In this document: piece by piece, positions 46,778-55,341 of the stretch
Position numbering within the stretch: position 1 is the stretch's first letter
Layout: every line of letters starts with the position of its first letter
Source: Methanobrevibacter olleyae
Lineage (GTDB): Archaea; Methanobacteriota; Methanobacteria; Methanobacteriales; Methanobacteriaceae
NCBI GenBank assembly: GCA_015063035.1
Contig: SUTG01000004.1
Span: forward strand, 1-64,000
Direction: 5' to 3'
Length of the DNA stretch: 64,000 nt
Position numbers and translations under genes: made by a program
The notes under the pieces: model-generated
What the model saw: the letters and a program-made list of their open reading frames with translations, nothing else
Database searches by the model: none
What the model was told of the DNA's origin: nothing

Positions 46778-47065
46778 TTATTCTTCTTTACCTTGTCCTC
46801 TCCAGTAACCGAAGAAGTAACCAATAATGATTGCTCCGATAGCTGCTTGAAGAGCGAATAATAAACTTTCTATTTCACCACTAGGCGGTTCCCAAATTGA
46901 GGAGAACCAAGGTTTGAATCCAGATTCTTCAATAGCTTCACCAGCTGCGTCGTCTGCTCCACCGAAGTATCCATCATCTTCACCGAGACCACTGTACATA
47001 ATGAGTGGTGCGATAAATAATATAATACAAACGACTGCTAAAATAATTAATGTTGATCTTTCCAT
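46778..47065 (-). CDS. cbiN: Cobalt transporter small subunit CbiN
   Basis: 95 residues with two membrane helices (about 4-24 and 68-88) and an extracytoplasmic loop, as in CbiN. The start at 47065 lies after AAGGTGATTAAT, which overlaps the cbiM stop region; the longer MKHKVIN start is not used. Presence of CbiN argues for cobalt over nickel specificity of the importer. Confidence 0.92.
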   Translation of the reverse strand: MERSTLIILAVVCIILFIAPLIMYSGLGEDDGYFGGADDAAGEAIEESGFKPWFSSIWEPPSGEIESLLFALQAAIGAIIIGYFFGYWRGQGKEE

Positions 47066-47075
47066 ATTAATCACC

Positions 47076-47741
47076 TTATGCTTCATTAGGAGCTAAAGCA
47101 CCTAATTTGTCTAATAATTTTGGTTTGTAAGCTTTTAATCTGTCCCATATAATTACGGTTAAGAGACCTTCACCAATAGCTAATGGTACTTGAGTTACTG
47201 CGAAAATAACTAAGAATTTGGTTAATGCACTGCCGAAACTAGGAGCAGGGAATGCGAAAGCTAATTGGAATGAAGTAGCTACGTAAGTTAATAAGTCACC
47301 TAAGAATGCTGCAAAGAAGATTGCAATGGTAGATGAGATATTAGCTTTAGTTAAACCTTTGTATACTAACCAAGCAACGAATGGGCCTACAATACCCATT
47401 GAGAAAATGTTTGCACCTAAGGTGGTTAATCCACCGTGAGCGAGTAATAATGCTTGGAACAAGAGTACGATAGTTGCGAGTACAGCAGTTACAGCAGGGC
47501 CGAATAATGCTGCACCTAATCCGTTACCACAAGGGTGAGAACAACTTCCAGTAACGGAAGGTAATTTTAAAGATGATAAGATGAACATGAATGCTCCACT
47601 TACAGCGAGTAATGCTTTGGATTCAGGGGTTTCATCTACGATTTTTTTGATTTGATAAATACCGAATGCAACAATAGCGAATGATATGACGAACCATATG
47701 ATACACCATGTTAATGGTAAATATCCTTCCATAATATGCAT
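47076..47741 (-). CDS. cbiM: Cobalt-binding membrane component CbiM
   Basis: Substrate-specific S component, 221 residues with about six to seven helices. It starts [13 protein letters not shown], whose N-terminal His2 ligates the metal in this family. The [18 protein letters not shown] segment is typical. Cobalt is needed for the corrinoid of the methyltransferases. GGAGG precedes the ATG on the minus strand. The promoter with a palindrome lies upstream (47761-47870). Confidence 0.94.
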   Translation of the reverse strand: MHIMEGYLPLTWCIIWFVISFAIVAFGIYQIKKIVDETPESKALLAVSGAFMFILSSLKLPSVTGSCSHPCGNGLGAALFGPAVTAVLATIVLLFQALLLAHGGLTTLGANIFSMGIVGPFVAWLVYKGLTKANISSTIAIFFAAFLGDLLTYVATSFQLAFAFPAPSFGSALTKFLVIFAVTQVPLAIGEGLLTVIIWDRLKAYKPKLLDKLGALAPNEA

Positions 47742-47760
47742 AAATAATTTCCTCCAAATA

Positions 47761-47870
47761 ATATCAATATAATTTGATATCTTAATAAAGTTAAATTAAG
47801 TTTACTTTTATTAAAGTTATATTGATAAATTAATTTTTATATTTTATTATATATAAACCTTATTAACTAT
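47761..47870 (-). promoter_or_regulatory. cbiM promoter and palindromic site
   Basis: ATATCAA (47761-47767) and TTGATAT (47774-47780) form an inverted repeat 20 bases upstream of the cbiM start, and a related TATTGATAA lies at about 47820. The best minus-strand TATA run is near 47850-47866. The palindrome would sit in the leader or just after the start site and may bind a metal-responsive repressor. The remaining spacer up to hypC shows only AT-rich DNA. Confidence 0.45.
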
Positions 47871-48053
47871 TTTAATTATATTTAAGTTTTGTAATACTTT
47901 TTTAATGATTTAAGGGATTATGGAGTGTTTTTAAACCTTAAAAAATTATGGTCTTATAATTAGTGTCTTAAGTTATGTTTTTATGATTCTTTGTTTGTGA
48001 TTTTGTTTGTGAAAATTTGTTTGAAAAAGATAATTTGTTTGATAAAATAAAAA

Positions 48054-48063
48054 TATTTATATA
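48054..48063 (+). promoter_or_regulatory. TATA box of hypC
   Basis: TATTTATATA about 100 bases before the hypC ATG is the clearest plus-strand promoter in the spacer between cbiM and hypC. Confidence 0.5.
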
Positions 48064-48161
48064 ATCTAAAAACTAATAATTAAAATATCAAGTAATAGTG
48101 ATTTTAATTAAGGATTTCAAATTAATTAATTCATTTAAATAAACTAAAGGAGATGTTGTTA

Positions 48162-48428
48162 ATGTGTATTGCTGCACCGGCTAAAATTGTAGAGATTGAC
48201 ACTGAATCTAACATTTGCGCTGCAGACTTTGGAGGAGTAAGACAAAATGCAAAATTGGATCTTCTTCCAGATGTTGAAATTGGTGATTATGTATTGATTC
48301 ATGCAGGATATGCTATTGAAAAATTATCTGAAGAGGCTGCAAAGGAATCTTTAGAATCCTGGGATGAATTATTGGAAATGTTAGAAGAGGAAGACAGAGA
48401 ACGTGAAAAAATGATGAAAGACATGTTA
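48162..48428 (+). CDS. hypC: Hydrogenase maturation chaperone HypC
   Basis: Small chaperone that binds the Fe(CN)2CO unit during [NiFe]-hydrogenase maturation. The 89-residue product begins MCIAAPAKIVEID with the essential Cys2, and GDYVLIHAGYAIEKL is the C-terminal family motif. The ATG at 48162 is chosen because Cys2 must be next to the start; the upstream ATG at 48153 abuts the GGAG site. The C-terminal tail is rich in Glu and Lys. No other hyp gene is adjacent. Confidence 0.94.
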
Positions 48429-48573
48429 TAGTCTTTTTCATTTTCTTTCTATTTTTTAATTTTTATTGACAATCAACATTTTTTATTCGATTATTAAGCG
48501 TTTAAATAATTTAAACTGATTTTACTATTTTTAAATTAAATTTTTGATTATTTTCATTTTTAATTGTGATTAT

Positions 48574-49068
48574 ATGGATGAGGAAATAAGATTATTGAAG
48601 GAATTAGGCTGTCCTGAATGGGTAATTGAGCATTCCAAAGGAGTTTCAAGAAAAGCATGTGAAATCGCATCCAATTTTGATGATGTGGATATGGAGCTTG
48701 TAAGGGTCGGCGGACTCTTGCATGATATAGGAAGATCAAAAACCAATTCCATTGAACATGCAGTTATTGGTGCTCAGATACTTAAGGAAAGAGGTTACCC
48801 TCAAGAGATAATCAATATTGTAGAAAGGCATATGGGGACTGGCCTCAGCGAAGATGATGCAAGGCAGTTAGGATTGCCTATAAAGGATTACACTCCTCAA
48901 ACATTGGAGGAAAAGATAGTTTCCCATGCAGATAATCTATTCAATGGTGCCGATGAAGTGGATGTTGAGTTCACCATAGAAAAATGGAAAAGGAAATTAG
49001 GCGAAAATCATCCATCAATAGAGAAGATTAAGAAGATACATGAAGAGCTTGTTTTAAGATTTGAATAG
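48574..49068 (+). CDS. HD-domain phosphohydrolase (TIGR00295-like)
   Basis: 164 residues. The metal-binding HD motif is in [11 protein letters not shown], preceded by an upstream His-containing helix and followed by the IEHAVIGAQ and ERHMGTG histidines and SHADNLF. The family is archaeal HD hydrolases acting on nucleotides or nucleic-acid-derived phosphates. The ATG at 48574 follows GTGATTAT; the upstream hydrophobic extension lacks a site. Substrate unknown. Confidence 0.85.
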   Translation: MDEEIRLLKELGCPEWVIEHSKGVSRKACEIASNFDDVDMELVRVGGLLHDIGRSKTNSIEHAVIGAQILKERGYPQEIINIVERHMGTGLSEDDARQLGLPIKDYTPQTLEEKIVSHADNLFNGADEVDVEFTIEKWKRKLGENHPSIEKIKKIHEELVLRFE

Positions 49069-49257
49069 TTTTTCTAGTAATGAATTCTATTTTATCAATA
49101 TTCTAATAAATTATCAATATTCTAATAATTATCAATAAATTAATAAATTTTATAAAAACTATTTTATAAAAGAAATTTAAATATTAAATTGATATTAGTT
49201 TTTTAAATGTTGGTTTTTAAACTTATTTTGATTTTATAATTTTACACGAGGAAAAGA

Positions 49258-50169
49258 ATGAAAGTTAATTGTTCAAGTGATGAGTCATTATACAGGCCTG
49301 AAGTAGTCAGATGGAGAGAGAGGATGTCAATGATGGAACCTTTAGGGGATGTTGTCGTTGCACTTCCTTGCAGTATGAAAAAGCCATACTCCAATTCCCA
49401 GTCTCATCAGAAATTCAGAAGGGCTACCAAAGGCTATCAGGAAGTGATTGTAACTTCTCCATTCGGAATCTGTCCAAGGGAATTGGAAAACACCTTCCCA
49501 ATCCAATCATATGATGTAGCGGTTTCAGGTGATTGGAATGATGATGAGATTAGATTGGCTGGAGAGCTTCTTCGAGATTATGTTGGAGACAAACCGGTTA
49601 TAGCAAATGTTGAAGGAGGCTACGAAGAGGTTTGTCGTGAGTATTTGGATAACTGCACCTACGTATGCGACGGTGGCAGGCCTACCTCTCCGCAATCCCT
49701 TTTTAACTTAAGGGAAGAGCTTAAGAAATATCCGAAGACCAAACATAGGGATAGAGTGTTGAATGAGCTTAGATCTGTTGCCAAATACCAGTTTGGAGCG
49801 GAAGCTGAAGCAATGATCACTGATGATGTTGTTGCCAAAGGAAGATATCATAGAACCCTTTATTCCAATGGAAAGACAGTGGCTCTTCTTAATAGGGATG
49901 TTGGATTATACACCCTTAACCTTGAAGGTGGAAGAAGACTTGCTGAACTCGGCATTCATGTAGTTGAAATAGACTTTGACTTAAAGACAAACTCATTGTT
50001 TGCTCCAGGCATTGTAAATGCAGATCCAAGCATCCTTCCAAAGGATGAAGTCGTTGTCGTTAGAAATGATGAAGTCGTTGGAGTTGGAAAAGCTGTCTTG
50101 ACTGGTCGTGAAATGGTCGAGTTAAGAAATGGTATTGGCGTAAAGATTAGGCACAGAAAGAAAAACTAA
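49258..50169 (+). CDS. arcS: Archaeosine synthase ArcS, short form (DUF5591-PUA)
   Basis: Last step toward archaeosine: adds the lysine-derived group to preQ0 in tRNA position 15. The 303-residue protein carries the diagnostic motif PCSMKKPYSNSQSH (PC-x3-KPY-x2-S-x2-H) near residue 40. A C-terminal PUA-type RNA-binding domain covers about residues 225-300 (SLFAPGIVNADPSILPKDEV). The N-terminal TGT-like domain of longer ArcS proteins is missing, so this is the catalytic-plus-PUA half. With queC, queD and queE at 8-10 kb the window covers both ends of the pathway. Confidence 0.85.
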   Translation: MKVNCSSDESLYRPEVVRWRERMSMMEPLGDVVVALPCSMKKPYSNSQSHQKFRRATKGYQEVIVTSPFGICPRELENTFPIQSYDVAVSGDWNDDEIRLAGELLRDYVGDKPVIANVEGGYEEVCREYLDNCTYVCDGGRPTSPQSLFNLREELKKYPKTKHRDRVLNELRSVAKYQFGAEAEAMITDDVVAKGRYHRTLYSNGKTVALLNRDVGLYTLNLEGGRRLAELGIHVVEIDFDLKTNSLFAPGIVNADPSILPKDEVVVVRNDEVVGVGKAVLTGREMVELRNGIGVKIRHRKKN

Positions 50170-50179
50170 TCGTTTTTTC

Positions 50180-50199
50180 TTTCATTTTTAAAAATGAAA
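50180..50199 (+). terminator. 20-bp palindrome after arcS
   Basis: TTTCATTTTT (50180-50189) and AAAAATGAAA (50190-50199) are exact inverted repeats, 11 bases after the arcS stop and just after a T-run. It is a weak terminator candidate. Confidence 0.45.
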
Positions 50200-50373
50200 T
50201 TACTTAATTTCAATTTAATATTTATATGCACTTTTTTATTAATATTGATAAGTTTAAATATAATTAAAACAATAGTTATATTATTAACTTTTTGTTAGGA
50301 AATAAAATTTTAAATTTTATTCTTATCACTAATTTAATTAAACAATTATTTAAAAAAAATTTGAGGAGATAAA

Positions 50374-50664
50374 ATGTCTGAAGAATTAGCACTTTCTGTA
50401 AAAGATGCAGTTTCTGTAGTAAACGACCCTCACATGGGCGTAAGTATTGTAGAAATGGGTATTGTACAATCTATTGCAATTGAAGGTTCAACTGCTGAGA
50501 TCGTAATTAAACCTACCAACCCAGGTTGTATGAGTGTTACCCGTATAGCTGCTCAAGCTAAAGCTGAAGCTTTAAAAGTTGAAGGAATCGATAAAGTTAA
50601 ACTCATCATTGAAGGTCACGTAATGGCTGACTCTCTTAATGAGATGCTTAACAAAGATAATTAA
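50374..50664 (+). CDS. DUF59/MIP18-family Fe-S assembly-type protein
   Basis: 96 residues of the MIP18/SufT-like fold. It has the NDPHMGVSIVEMGIVQSI opening and the family cysteine in TNPGCMSV. These proteins help transfer or insert Fe-S clusters, a role inferred from family only. GAGGAG precedes the ATG. It stands between arcS and tRNA-Ile with its own spacer. Confidence 0.85.
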   Translation: MSEELALSVKDAVSVVNDPHMGVSIVEMGIVQSIAIEGSTAEIVIKPTNPGCMSVTRIAAQAKAEALKVEGIDKVKLIIEGHVMADSLNEMLNKDN

Positions 50665-50754
50665 GTTTTTTAAACTTAATTACCTATTTTTTATTAAAGT
50701 TTTCTTTGAATTTTAATTATTCATGTTTTATTCATGATTTTTTTATACAAAAGA

Positions 50755-50763
50755 TTTATATAT
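50755..50763 (+). promoter_or_regulatory. TATA box of tRNA-Ile
   Basis: TTTATATAT, about 40-48 bases ahead of the mature tRNA 5' end, preceded by purines resembling BRE. Confidence 0.55.
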
Positions 50764-50802
50764 TAGATTACATATAATTAATAATACTTGTATTTGTTAT
50801 AT

Positions 50803-50877
<75 letters not shown>

Positions 50878-51069
50878 CTTCTAATTTTTCTTATTTTTTC
50901 AAACTTTTACCCTTTATGTCAATTCTATCGTCTTTTTTTAGAAACTCTTTATTTTTTCATCAATGCTAAATTTTAGCAATCCTTTTTTTAATGTACATTT
51001 TTATGTATTATTATACATTTATATACTTAAAAGTACAATATATTATTAGATAAATATCTTGGTGATAAG

Positions 51070-51573
51070 ATGTGGGAAAGTTTAAATTTAAAATTTAGTA
51101 AATATCCTGCAAGAATGGCTGTAGCTCAAAAAATGTTTGAGTTAGGCTTAAGAATAGCTGAAGATGGTAAGATATATTGTGGTGATTTGAAAATAAGTGA
51201 TTCCGCATTGGCAACTGCTGCAAATGTTGATCGTAGAGTAATCAAATCCACAGTTGATGTCATAATTGCAGATGAAGGATTGTATGAGATATTCTCAAAT
51301 ATTATTCCGGCGGGAACATTAATAAAGAACATTGCAAAAAGCTTGAATTTAGGAGTTATTGAAATAGAGGCTGGTGAAAAAAGCGATGGTGTTCTAGCGG
51401 AAGTTGCTTGGATTATGAGCAAGCATGATATAAGCATTCGTCAGGCTTATGCAGGAGACACCCAATTGAACATAAATCCTGTTTTGACAATCATTACAGA
51501 AGATCCGATTCCTGGTGAACTTTTAAATGAATTCATCAAAGTGGAAGGGGTCTTGAAGGTTTCAATTTTATAA
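51070..51573 (+). CDS. ACT-domain regulator of amino acid metabolism (COG2150-like)
   Basis: 167 residues. The N-terminal half is helix-turn-helix-like (ISDSALATAANVDRRVIKST), and the C-terminal half, about 95-167, is an ACT-type ligand domain (GVLAEVAWIMSKHDISIRQA). The family is described as archaeal regulators with ACT domains that sense amino acids; ligand and targets are not known. GGTGAT precedes the ATG. It is monocistronic and follows tRNA-Ile. Confidence 0.82.
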   Translation: MWESLNLKFSKYPARMAVAQKMFELGLRIAEDGKIYCGDLKISDSALATAANVDRRVIKSTVDVIIADEGLYEIFSNIIPAGTLIKNIAKSLNLGVIEIEAGEKSDGVLAEVAWIMSKHDISIRQAYAGDTQLNINPVLTIITEDPIPGELLNEFIKVEGVLKVSIL

Positions 51574-51927
51574 TTCTTCTAAGATTTATTTTAATAAATT
51601 ATTTTAATAACTTTTAATAACTTTTAATAACTTTTAATAATTTATTTTAATAACTTTTAATAATTTATTTTAATAACTTTTAATAACTTTTAATAATTTA
51701 TTTTAATAATTTATTTTATTATTTTTTATATTTTTTAAAATTCTTTTATTTTTTTATGAATTTTTCACTATTTTTTATATAAAAACATTAAATTTATAAT
51801 ATAGTGTGTATATAAATATAGATATAATGTAATTTATTAAATCATTTACTATGGCTATTATCCATTAAGTGATTTTTTTAATTTAGTTTTGATTTGAAAT
51901 TTAAATATTTGTAAGGAAGACTATATT
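51574..51927. repeat. short tandem TAATAACTTT repeats in a spacer
   Basis: From about 51590 to 51715 the phrase AATAACTTTTAATAA is repeated at irregular 12-24 base spacing, ending in T-rich DNA. No gene was seen. It probably marks the terminator side of the ACT gene and the promoter region of tfe (TATA-like TATATAAATATAG near 51810). Confidence 0.6.
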
Positions 51928-53043
51928 ATGTTAAGGGATCCTATTATTCAAAATTTATATCCGGAAATTTTTGAATTCGAAGAAGCTGTAGATGTTATCG
52001 GATGTCTTAAAGAATGGCCTAAGAGTAGATTATGCGATGATAAGGCTATTGCTAGAAAAACTAAAATAGATATTAAAACAGTTAAAGATATTCTTAAATT
52101 GCTTGAAACAAATAACTTCGTTTACAATATAAAAGTCAACGAGGTTTGTATAAAAATCATTAAACACTTTAGGTCTGGAAAGCTTAGCCATGAAGAGATA
52201 GCTAAAAAAGTCAAATTGGATTTGGAAATTGTAGACCAATTCATTGAGGAAAATGAATCTCTTCTTTTGGAAACTAAAAAAACATATTCTCAACAAACCT
52301 TAAAAACATTAAACGATAATTTAAATGCTTTAATTAAGGGAGAGAAAAAGGAAGAAACTGAAGAAGGAGCAGAGGAAAAGAAAGAAGAAGCTAATGCTGA
52401 AGAAGTCAATGAGGAATCCTCTGATGATGATAAAAAGGTCATGAATGAAGATAAGGATTCTGATGAAGCAGTTGTTAAGGAAGTTATTGAAGAGACTTCA
52501 CAAGAAGATGAAAAGCCTGCTAAAAAATCTAAAGCTAAAAAGCCTAAAAAGGAAAAAGCTAAAAAAAGAACCGTTAATCAGAAATTCTGGTATCTCACCT
52601 TTGATGAAATCATCGATTGCCTTAAGAGCGGTTATACAACAGATGAGGAGATTTCTGAAAAGACCAACTGTAAGTTAAACATTGTAAGAAAAATCCTTTA
52701 CAAATTATATGATATGCGTTTAGCAAGTTATAAAAGGGATAAGGATAAGGAAACTCAATGGTACACTTACGATTGGAGATTCAATGAAAATGAGTATAAA
52801 AAATTGGAATTTAAATTAGCAAGTTCTGAACTTAAAAGATTAAATTCTGAATTGGAATATGAAGAAAACAATATGTTCTTCGTTTGTCCAAATGGGCATT
52901 ACCGTCTTGACTTTGAAGATGCTTCAACTGTTGAGTTCCTATGTCCAGAATGTGATCTTGATTTGGAATTCGAAGACAATCAAGAAAAAATAGACAGGAA
53001 AAAAGAAGAAATAAGAGTTCTTGAAGAAATAATTTCAGGATAA
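51928..53043 (+). CDS. tfe: Transcription factor E alpha (TFE), enlarged
   Basis: 371 residues, about twice the usual TFE. It starts like a normal TFE (MLRDPIIQNL, EEAVDVIGCL). Helix-turn-helix-like units follow at about 33-67 and 82-112, then a Lys/Glu/Asp-rich linker (about 125-205). The canonical TFE winged helix comes next (about 222-290, including LNIVRKILYKLYDMRLASY), and then a zinc ribbon with C320, H324, C339 and C342. The second zinc ligand looks to be His (CPNGH). TFE stabilises the open promoter complex with TBP, TFB and RNA polymerase. The repeated winged-helix part and charged linker are odd. Confidence 0.85.
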   Translation: MLRDPIIQNLYPEIFEFEEAVDVIGCLKEWPKSRLCDDKAIARKTKIDIKTVKDILKLLETNNFVYNIKVNEVCIKIIKHFRSGKLSHEEIAKKVKLDLEIVDQFIEENESLLLETKKTYSQQTLKTLNDNLNALIKGEKKEETEEGAEEKKEEANAEEVNEESSDDDKKVMNEDKDSDEAVVKEVIEETSQEDEKPAKKSKAKKPKKEKAKKRTVNQKFWYLTFDEIIDCLKSGYTTDEEISEKTNCKLNIVRKILYKLYDMRLASYKRDKDKETQWYTYDWRFNENEYKKLEFKLASSELKRLNSELEYEENNMFFVCPNGHYRLDFEDASTVEFLCPECDLDLEFEDNQEKIDRKKEEIRVLEEIISG

Positions 53044-53059
53044 TTTCTATTTTTTCATT

Positions 53060-53185
53060 TTTAATTTTTTTATTTTTTTTACTATTTTTACTATTTTTAC
53101 TATCTTTATTTTTTTTACTATTTTTACTATTTTTACTATCTTTATTTTTTTTACTATTTTTACTATTTTTACTATTTTTAATACT
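53060..53185. repeat. short tandem repeat TTTTACTATTTTTACTATC
   Basis: Multiple copies of TTTTTACTA at 9-10 base spacing, interrupted by TCTTTATTT, fill the convergent spacer after tfe. It may serve as a T-rich terminator zone. Confidence 0.65.
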
Positions 53186-53267
53186 TTTAATTATTTTTAA
53201 TGCTTTTAATTATTTTTAATTATTTTTCTATTTTTACAATTCTAATTTTTTTAAAAAAGATTAATTT

Positions 53268-54170
53268 TTATTCCATTTTTCTAATTAGAACTGCAGGGGT
53301 ATGAATGATGGAATCTAATGATTCTACAGTAACTTCATGAGTATCAGAATCCAACACATCTTTTACGCTGTAAATAGTTTCCATTGCAGTGGATAATGAT
53401 TTTTGATAATCTTCTGCAACATTCGCTATTTCTATGGCTTCATCGACATCTATCTCTCTTGAACATCCTAATGGGGTTGATCCCAAGTTTTCAGAAAGCT
53501 GTCCTAATGTGTATCCGAAAACTCCCTTGTCTGCTTCAATTCCTGGAATGGCTATTGGAAGTCCTGTAAAGTATTTGTTTCCTCTTCTATATGTTGCATC
53601 AGTGTCAATGATTAATGTTGTTATAGTGTTGTTGGTTTTGTTTTTTATATCTTCGCTTATTTCTTTCGCTACCTTTTCCGGGTTTTCTGGAAGGAGTGAT
53701 ACGCATGTTCCAGGGGCATTGCTTAAATCGATTCCCGCTTCTGAAGCAGGTTTCAATGCATGTTTCCAACCGTAAAGCTGTAAAACAACCTCTTTATGTC
53801 TTTTGGATTCTTCTGGAAGCTTCCTTAAATTTTTAATGGTTCTTTCCTTGATTCCTAGAATCGGTCCAAGAACATATCCCCAGAAGTATTTGCTCCAGTA
53901 TGTAGCCAAGAATGTTGCCTTTAGTGATGGTGTGTAGTCTGCTTCATCAACTAATCTTCCTTGAGAGACAGAGATGGGAGTTTCTGCAATGACTAGGTAA
54001 TCTCCTTCATTTGCTAATTGGGAGATGTCCTCTATCATGAAGTCTATGCTTTCATTAGGTTTGATGTAATGTGTTTCAATAGGAATTACCTTGTATCCCT
54101 TGATTTCAACATATTTGTATTTTTTACCATCTTTGGTTTCCGCTTCTTTATAGGTTGGATTAGTTGTCAT
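53268..54170 (-). CDS. CofE-like coenzyme F420-0:glutamate ligase family protein
   Basis: 300 residues with the F420_ligase fold: YVEIKGYKVIPIETHYIKP at the start, VSQGRLVDEADY, IIDTDATYRRGNKY and VFGYTLGQLSENLGS with GTP/metal-type residues. True CofE is about 250 residues. This one has a longer C-terminal part and an insert with WSKYFWGYVLGPILGIKE, so it looks like a paralog that may add amino acids to another acceptor, possibly in pseudomurein precursors (speculative). The start is ATG on the minus strand. Confidence 0.75.
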   Translation of the reverse strand: MTTNPTYKEAETKDGKKYKYVEIKGYKVIPIETHYIKPNESIDFMIEDISQLANEGDYLVIAETPISVSQGRLVDEADYTPSLKATFLATYWSKYFWGYVLGPILGIKERTIKNLRKLPEESKRHKEVVLQLYGWKHALKPASEAGIDLSNAPGTCVSLLPENPEKVAKEISEDIKNKTNNTITTLIIDTDATYRRGNKYFTGLPIAIPGIEADKGVFGYTLGQLSENLGSTPLGCSREIDVDEAIEIANVAEDYQKSLSTAMETIYSVKDVLDSDTHEVTVESLDSIIHTPAVLIRKME

Positions 54171-54468
54171 GTTATCTTCATCATTTGAAAAATTCTATAA
54201 AAGTTATTTGTTAATTAATTCTTAATTATTTCTTAATTATTTCTTAATTATTTCTTAATTAATAGTTATAATAGTTAATAATAGTTTTAATAGTAAATTA
54301 ATAGTTAATTCGATTAATAGTATAATTTTATATTAGTAAATATATAATTATTATTGTATAAACTTATAGAATTTATAGAACTTTGAGAGTTTATAGAACT
54401 TATAGAATTCGTAGAACTTGTAATTTTTTACAATTCAAATTTCAAGATTATTTTATAGGAGAATTTTT
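54171..54468. other. divergent spacer with short repeats
   Basis: TTCTTAATTA occurs in about four consecutive copies near 54218-54258. A TTATAGAAC/TATAGAATT phrase repeats about five times at 54362-54420, just before the next gene. No RNA or coding gene was seen. Confidence 0.5.
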
Positions 54469-55035
54469 ATGGAAAAAGCAATCACTTATTTTGAAAAACC
54501 AGGCATTGAAAATACCGATGCACTTATTGAACTTGTTAAAGAAAGATTGGAAGGCTCTGATATCAAATATGTAGCTATTGCATCATCTACTGGTGCAAGT
54601 GCATTAAAACTTAATGAAGCCTTGAATGACTTGGACGTGACAATTGTAAACTGTTCCCATCATGTAGGTTTCAAGGAAGCGAATAAGGCACAAATGGATG
54701 ATGAAACCAGAGCAAAACTTGAAGAGGAAGGAATTGTAACATTTATGGGATCACATGCATTAAGTGGTGTCGGAAAAAGCATCTCCAAGAAATTTGGAGG
54801 GGCCACTCCTGTGGAAATCATTGCAGCAACCTACAGAACATTCTGTCAAGGAATGAAAGTTTGTGCAGAAATCTCCATCATGCTTGCTGATGCAGGATTG
54901 ATTCCAGTAGGCGAAGAGATAATAGCTATCGGTGGAACAGGCCATGGGGTTGACACTGCTGTTGTCATGACTGCAGCTAACATGACTAATGTATTTGACA
55001 TGAAATTCCATGAAATCATAGCTATGCCAAGATAA
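54469..55035 (+). CDS. Pyruvate-kinase C-terminal (alpha/beta) domain protein
   Basis: 188 residues corresponding to the isolated C-terminal domain of pyruvate kinase (COG1751): IASSTGASALKLNEAL, VGFKEANKAQMDDETR, FMGSHALSGVGK and ATYRTFCQGMKVCAEI. It lacks the catalytic barrel, so it is not a kinase. The role may be sensing or binding a phosphorylated metabolite (inference). GGAG precedes the ATG. It sits divergent from the CofE-like gene. Confidence 0.85.
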   Translation: MEKAITYFEKPGIENTDALIELVKERLEGSDIKYVAIASSTGASALKLNEALNDLDVTIVNCSHHVGFKEANKAQMDDETRAKLEEEGIVTFMGSHALSGVGKSISKKFGGATPVEIIAATYRTFCQGMKVCAEISIMLADAGLIPVGEEIIAIGGTGHGVDTAVVMTAANMTNVFDMKFHEIIAMPR

Positions 55036-55200
55036 GCGTAATTTAGTCAAATTAGTTTTAATTTATTAAAACTTTTCTCTTCTTTTATTTTTATAAGATT
55101 AATGGGTAATGATTATATACTATAAAATTAATAATAAAAATACTAATTTAAAAAATAATTTAAAAAGCAATTTTTAAATAAATTTAAAAATTTTATATAT

Positions 55201-55253
55201 TTTTTAGTAATATTTCATTTACTTTTTAGTAATATTTCATTTACATTTAAATA
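55201..55253 (+). promoter_or_regulatory. tandem 22-bp repeat and TATA box upstream of ftsZ
   Basis: TTTTTAGTAATATTTCATTT plus AC occurs at 55201-55222 and again at 55223-55244. The TATA-like TTTAAATA follows at 55246-55253, about 90 bases before the ftsZ start. The rest of 55036-55341 is AT-rich and shows no gene. Confidence 0.6.
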
Positions 55254-55341
55254 TTACTTTAAACATATTTAATAAATAATAGTAAATAATTTATACTTAT
55301 TAAAAATAATTTTAAATTAATGAAATTTGTGGGGTTTACTC

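Noticed and set aside
45993-47741. Nickel rather than cobalt importer (NikMNQO)
   Set aside because: A separate CbiN with CbiM, CbiQ and CbiO is the cobalt arrangement; nickel transport was considered but is less supported.
52445-52678. Lys/Leu-rich frame inside tfe
   Set aside because: It arises from the repetitive Lys/Glu codons of the linker in another frame.
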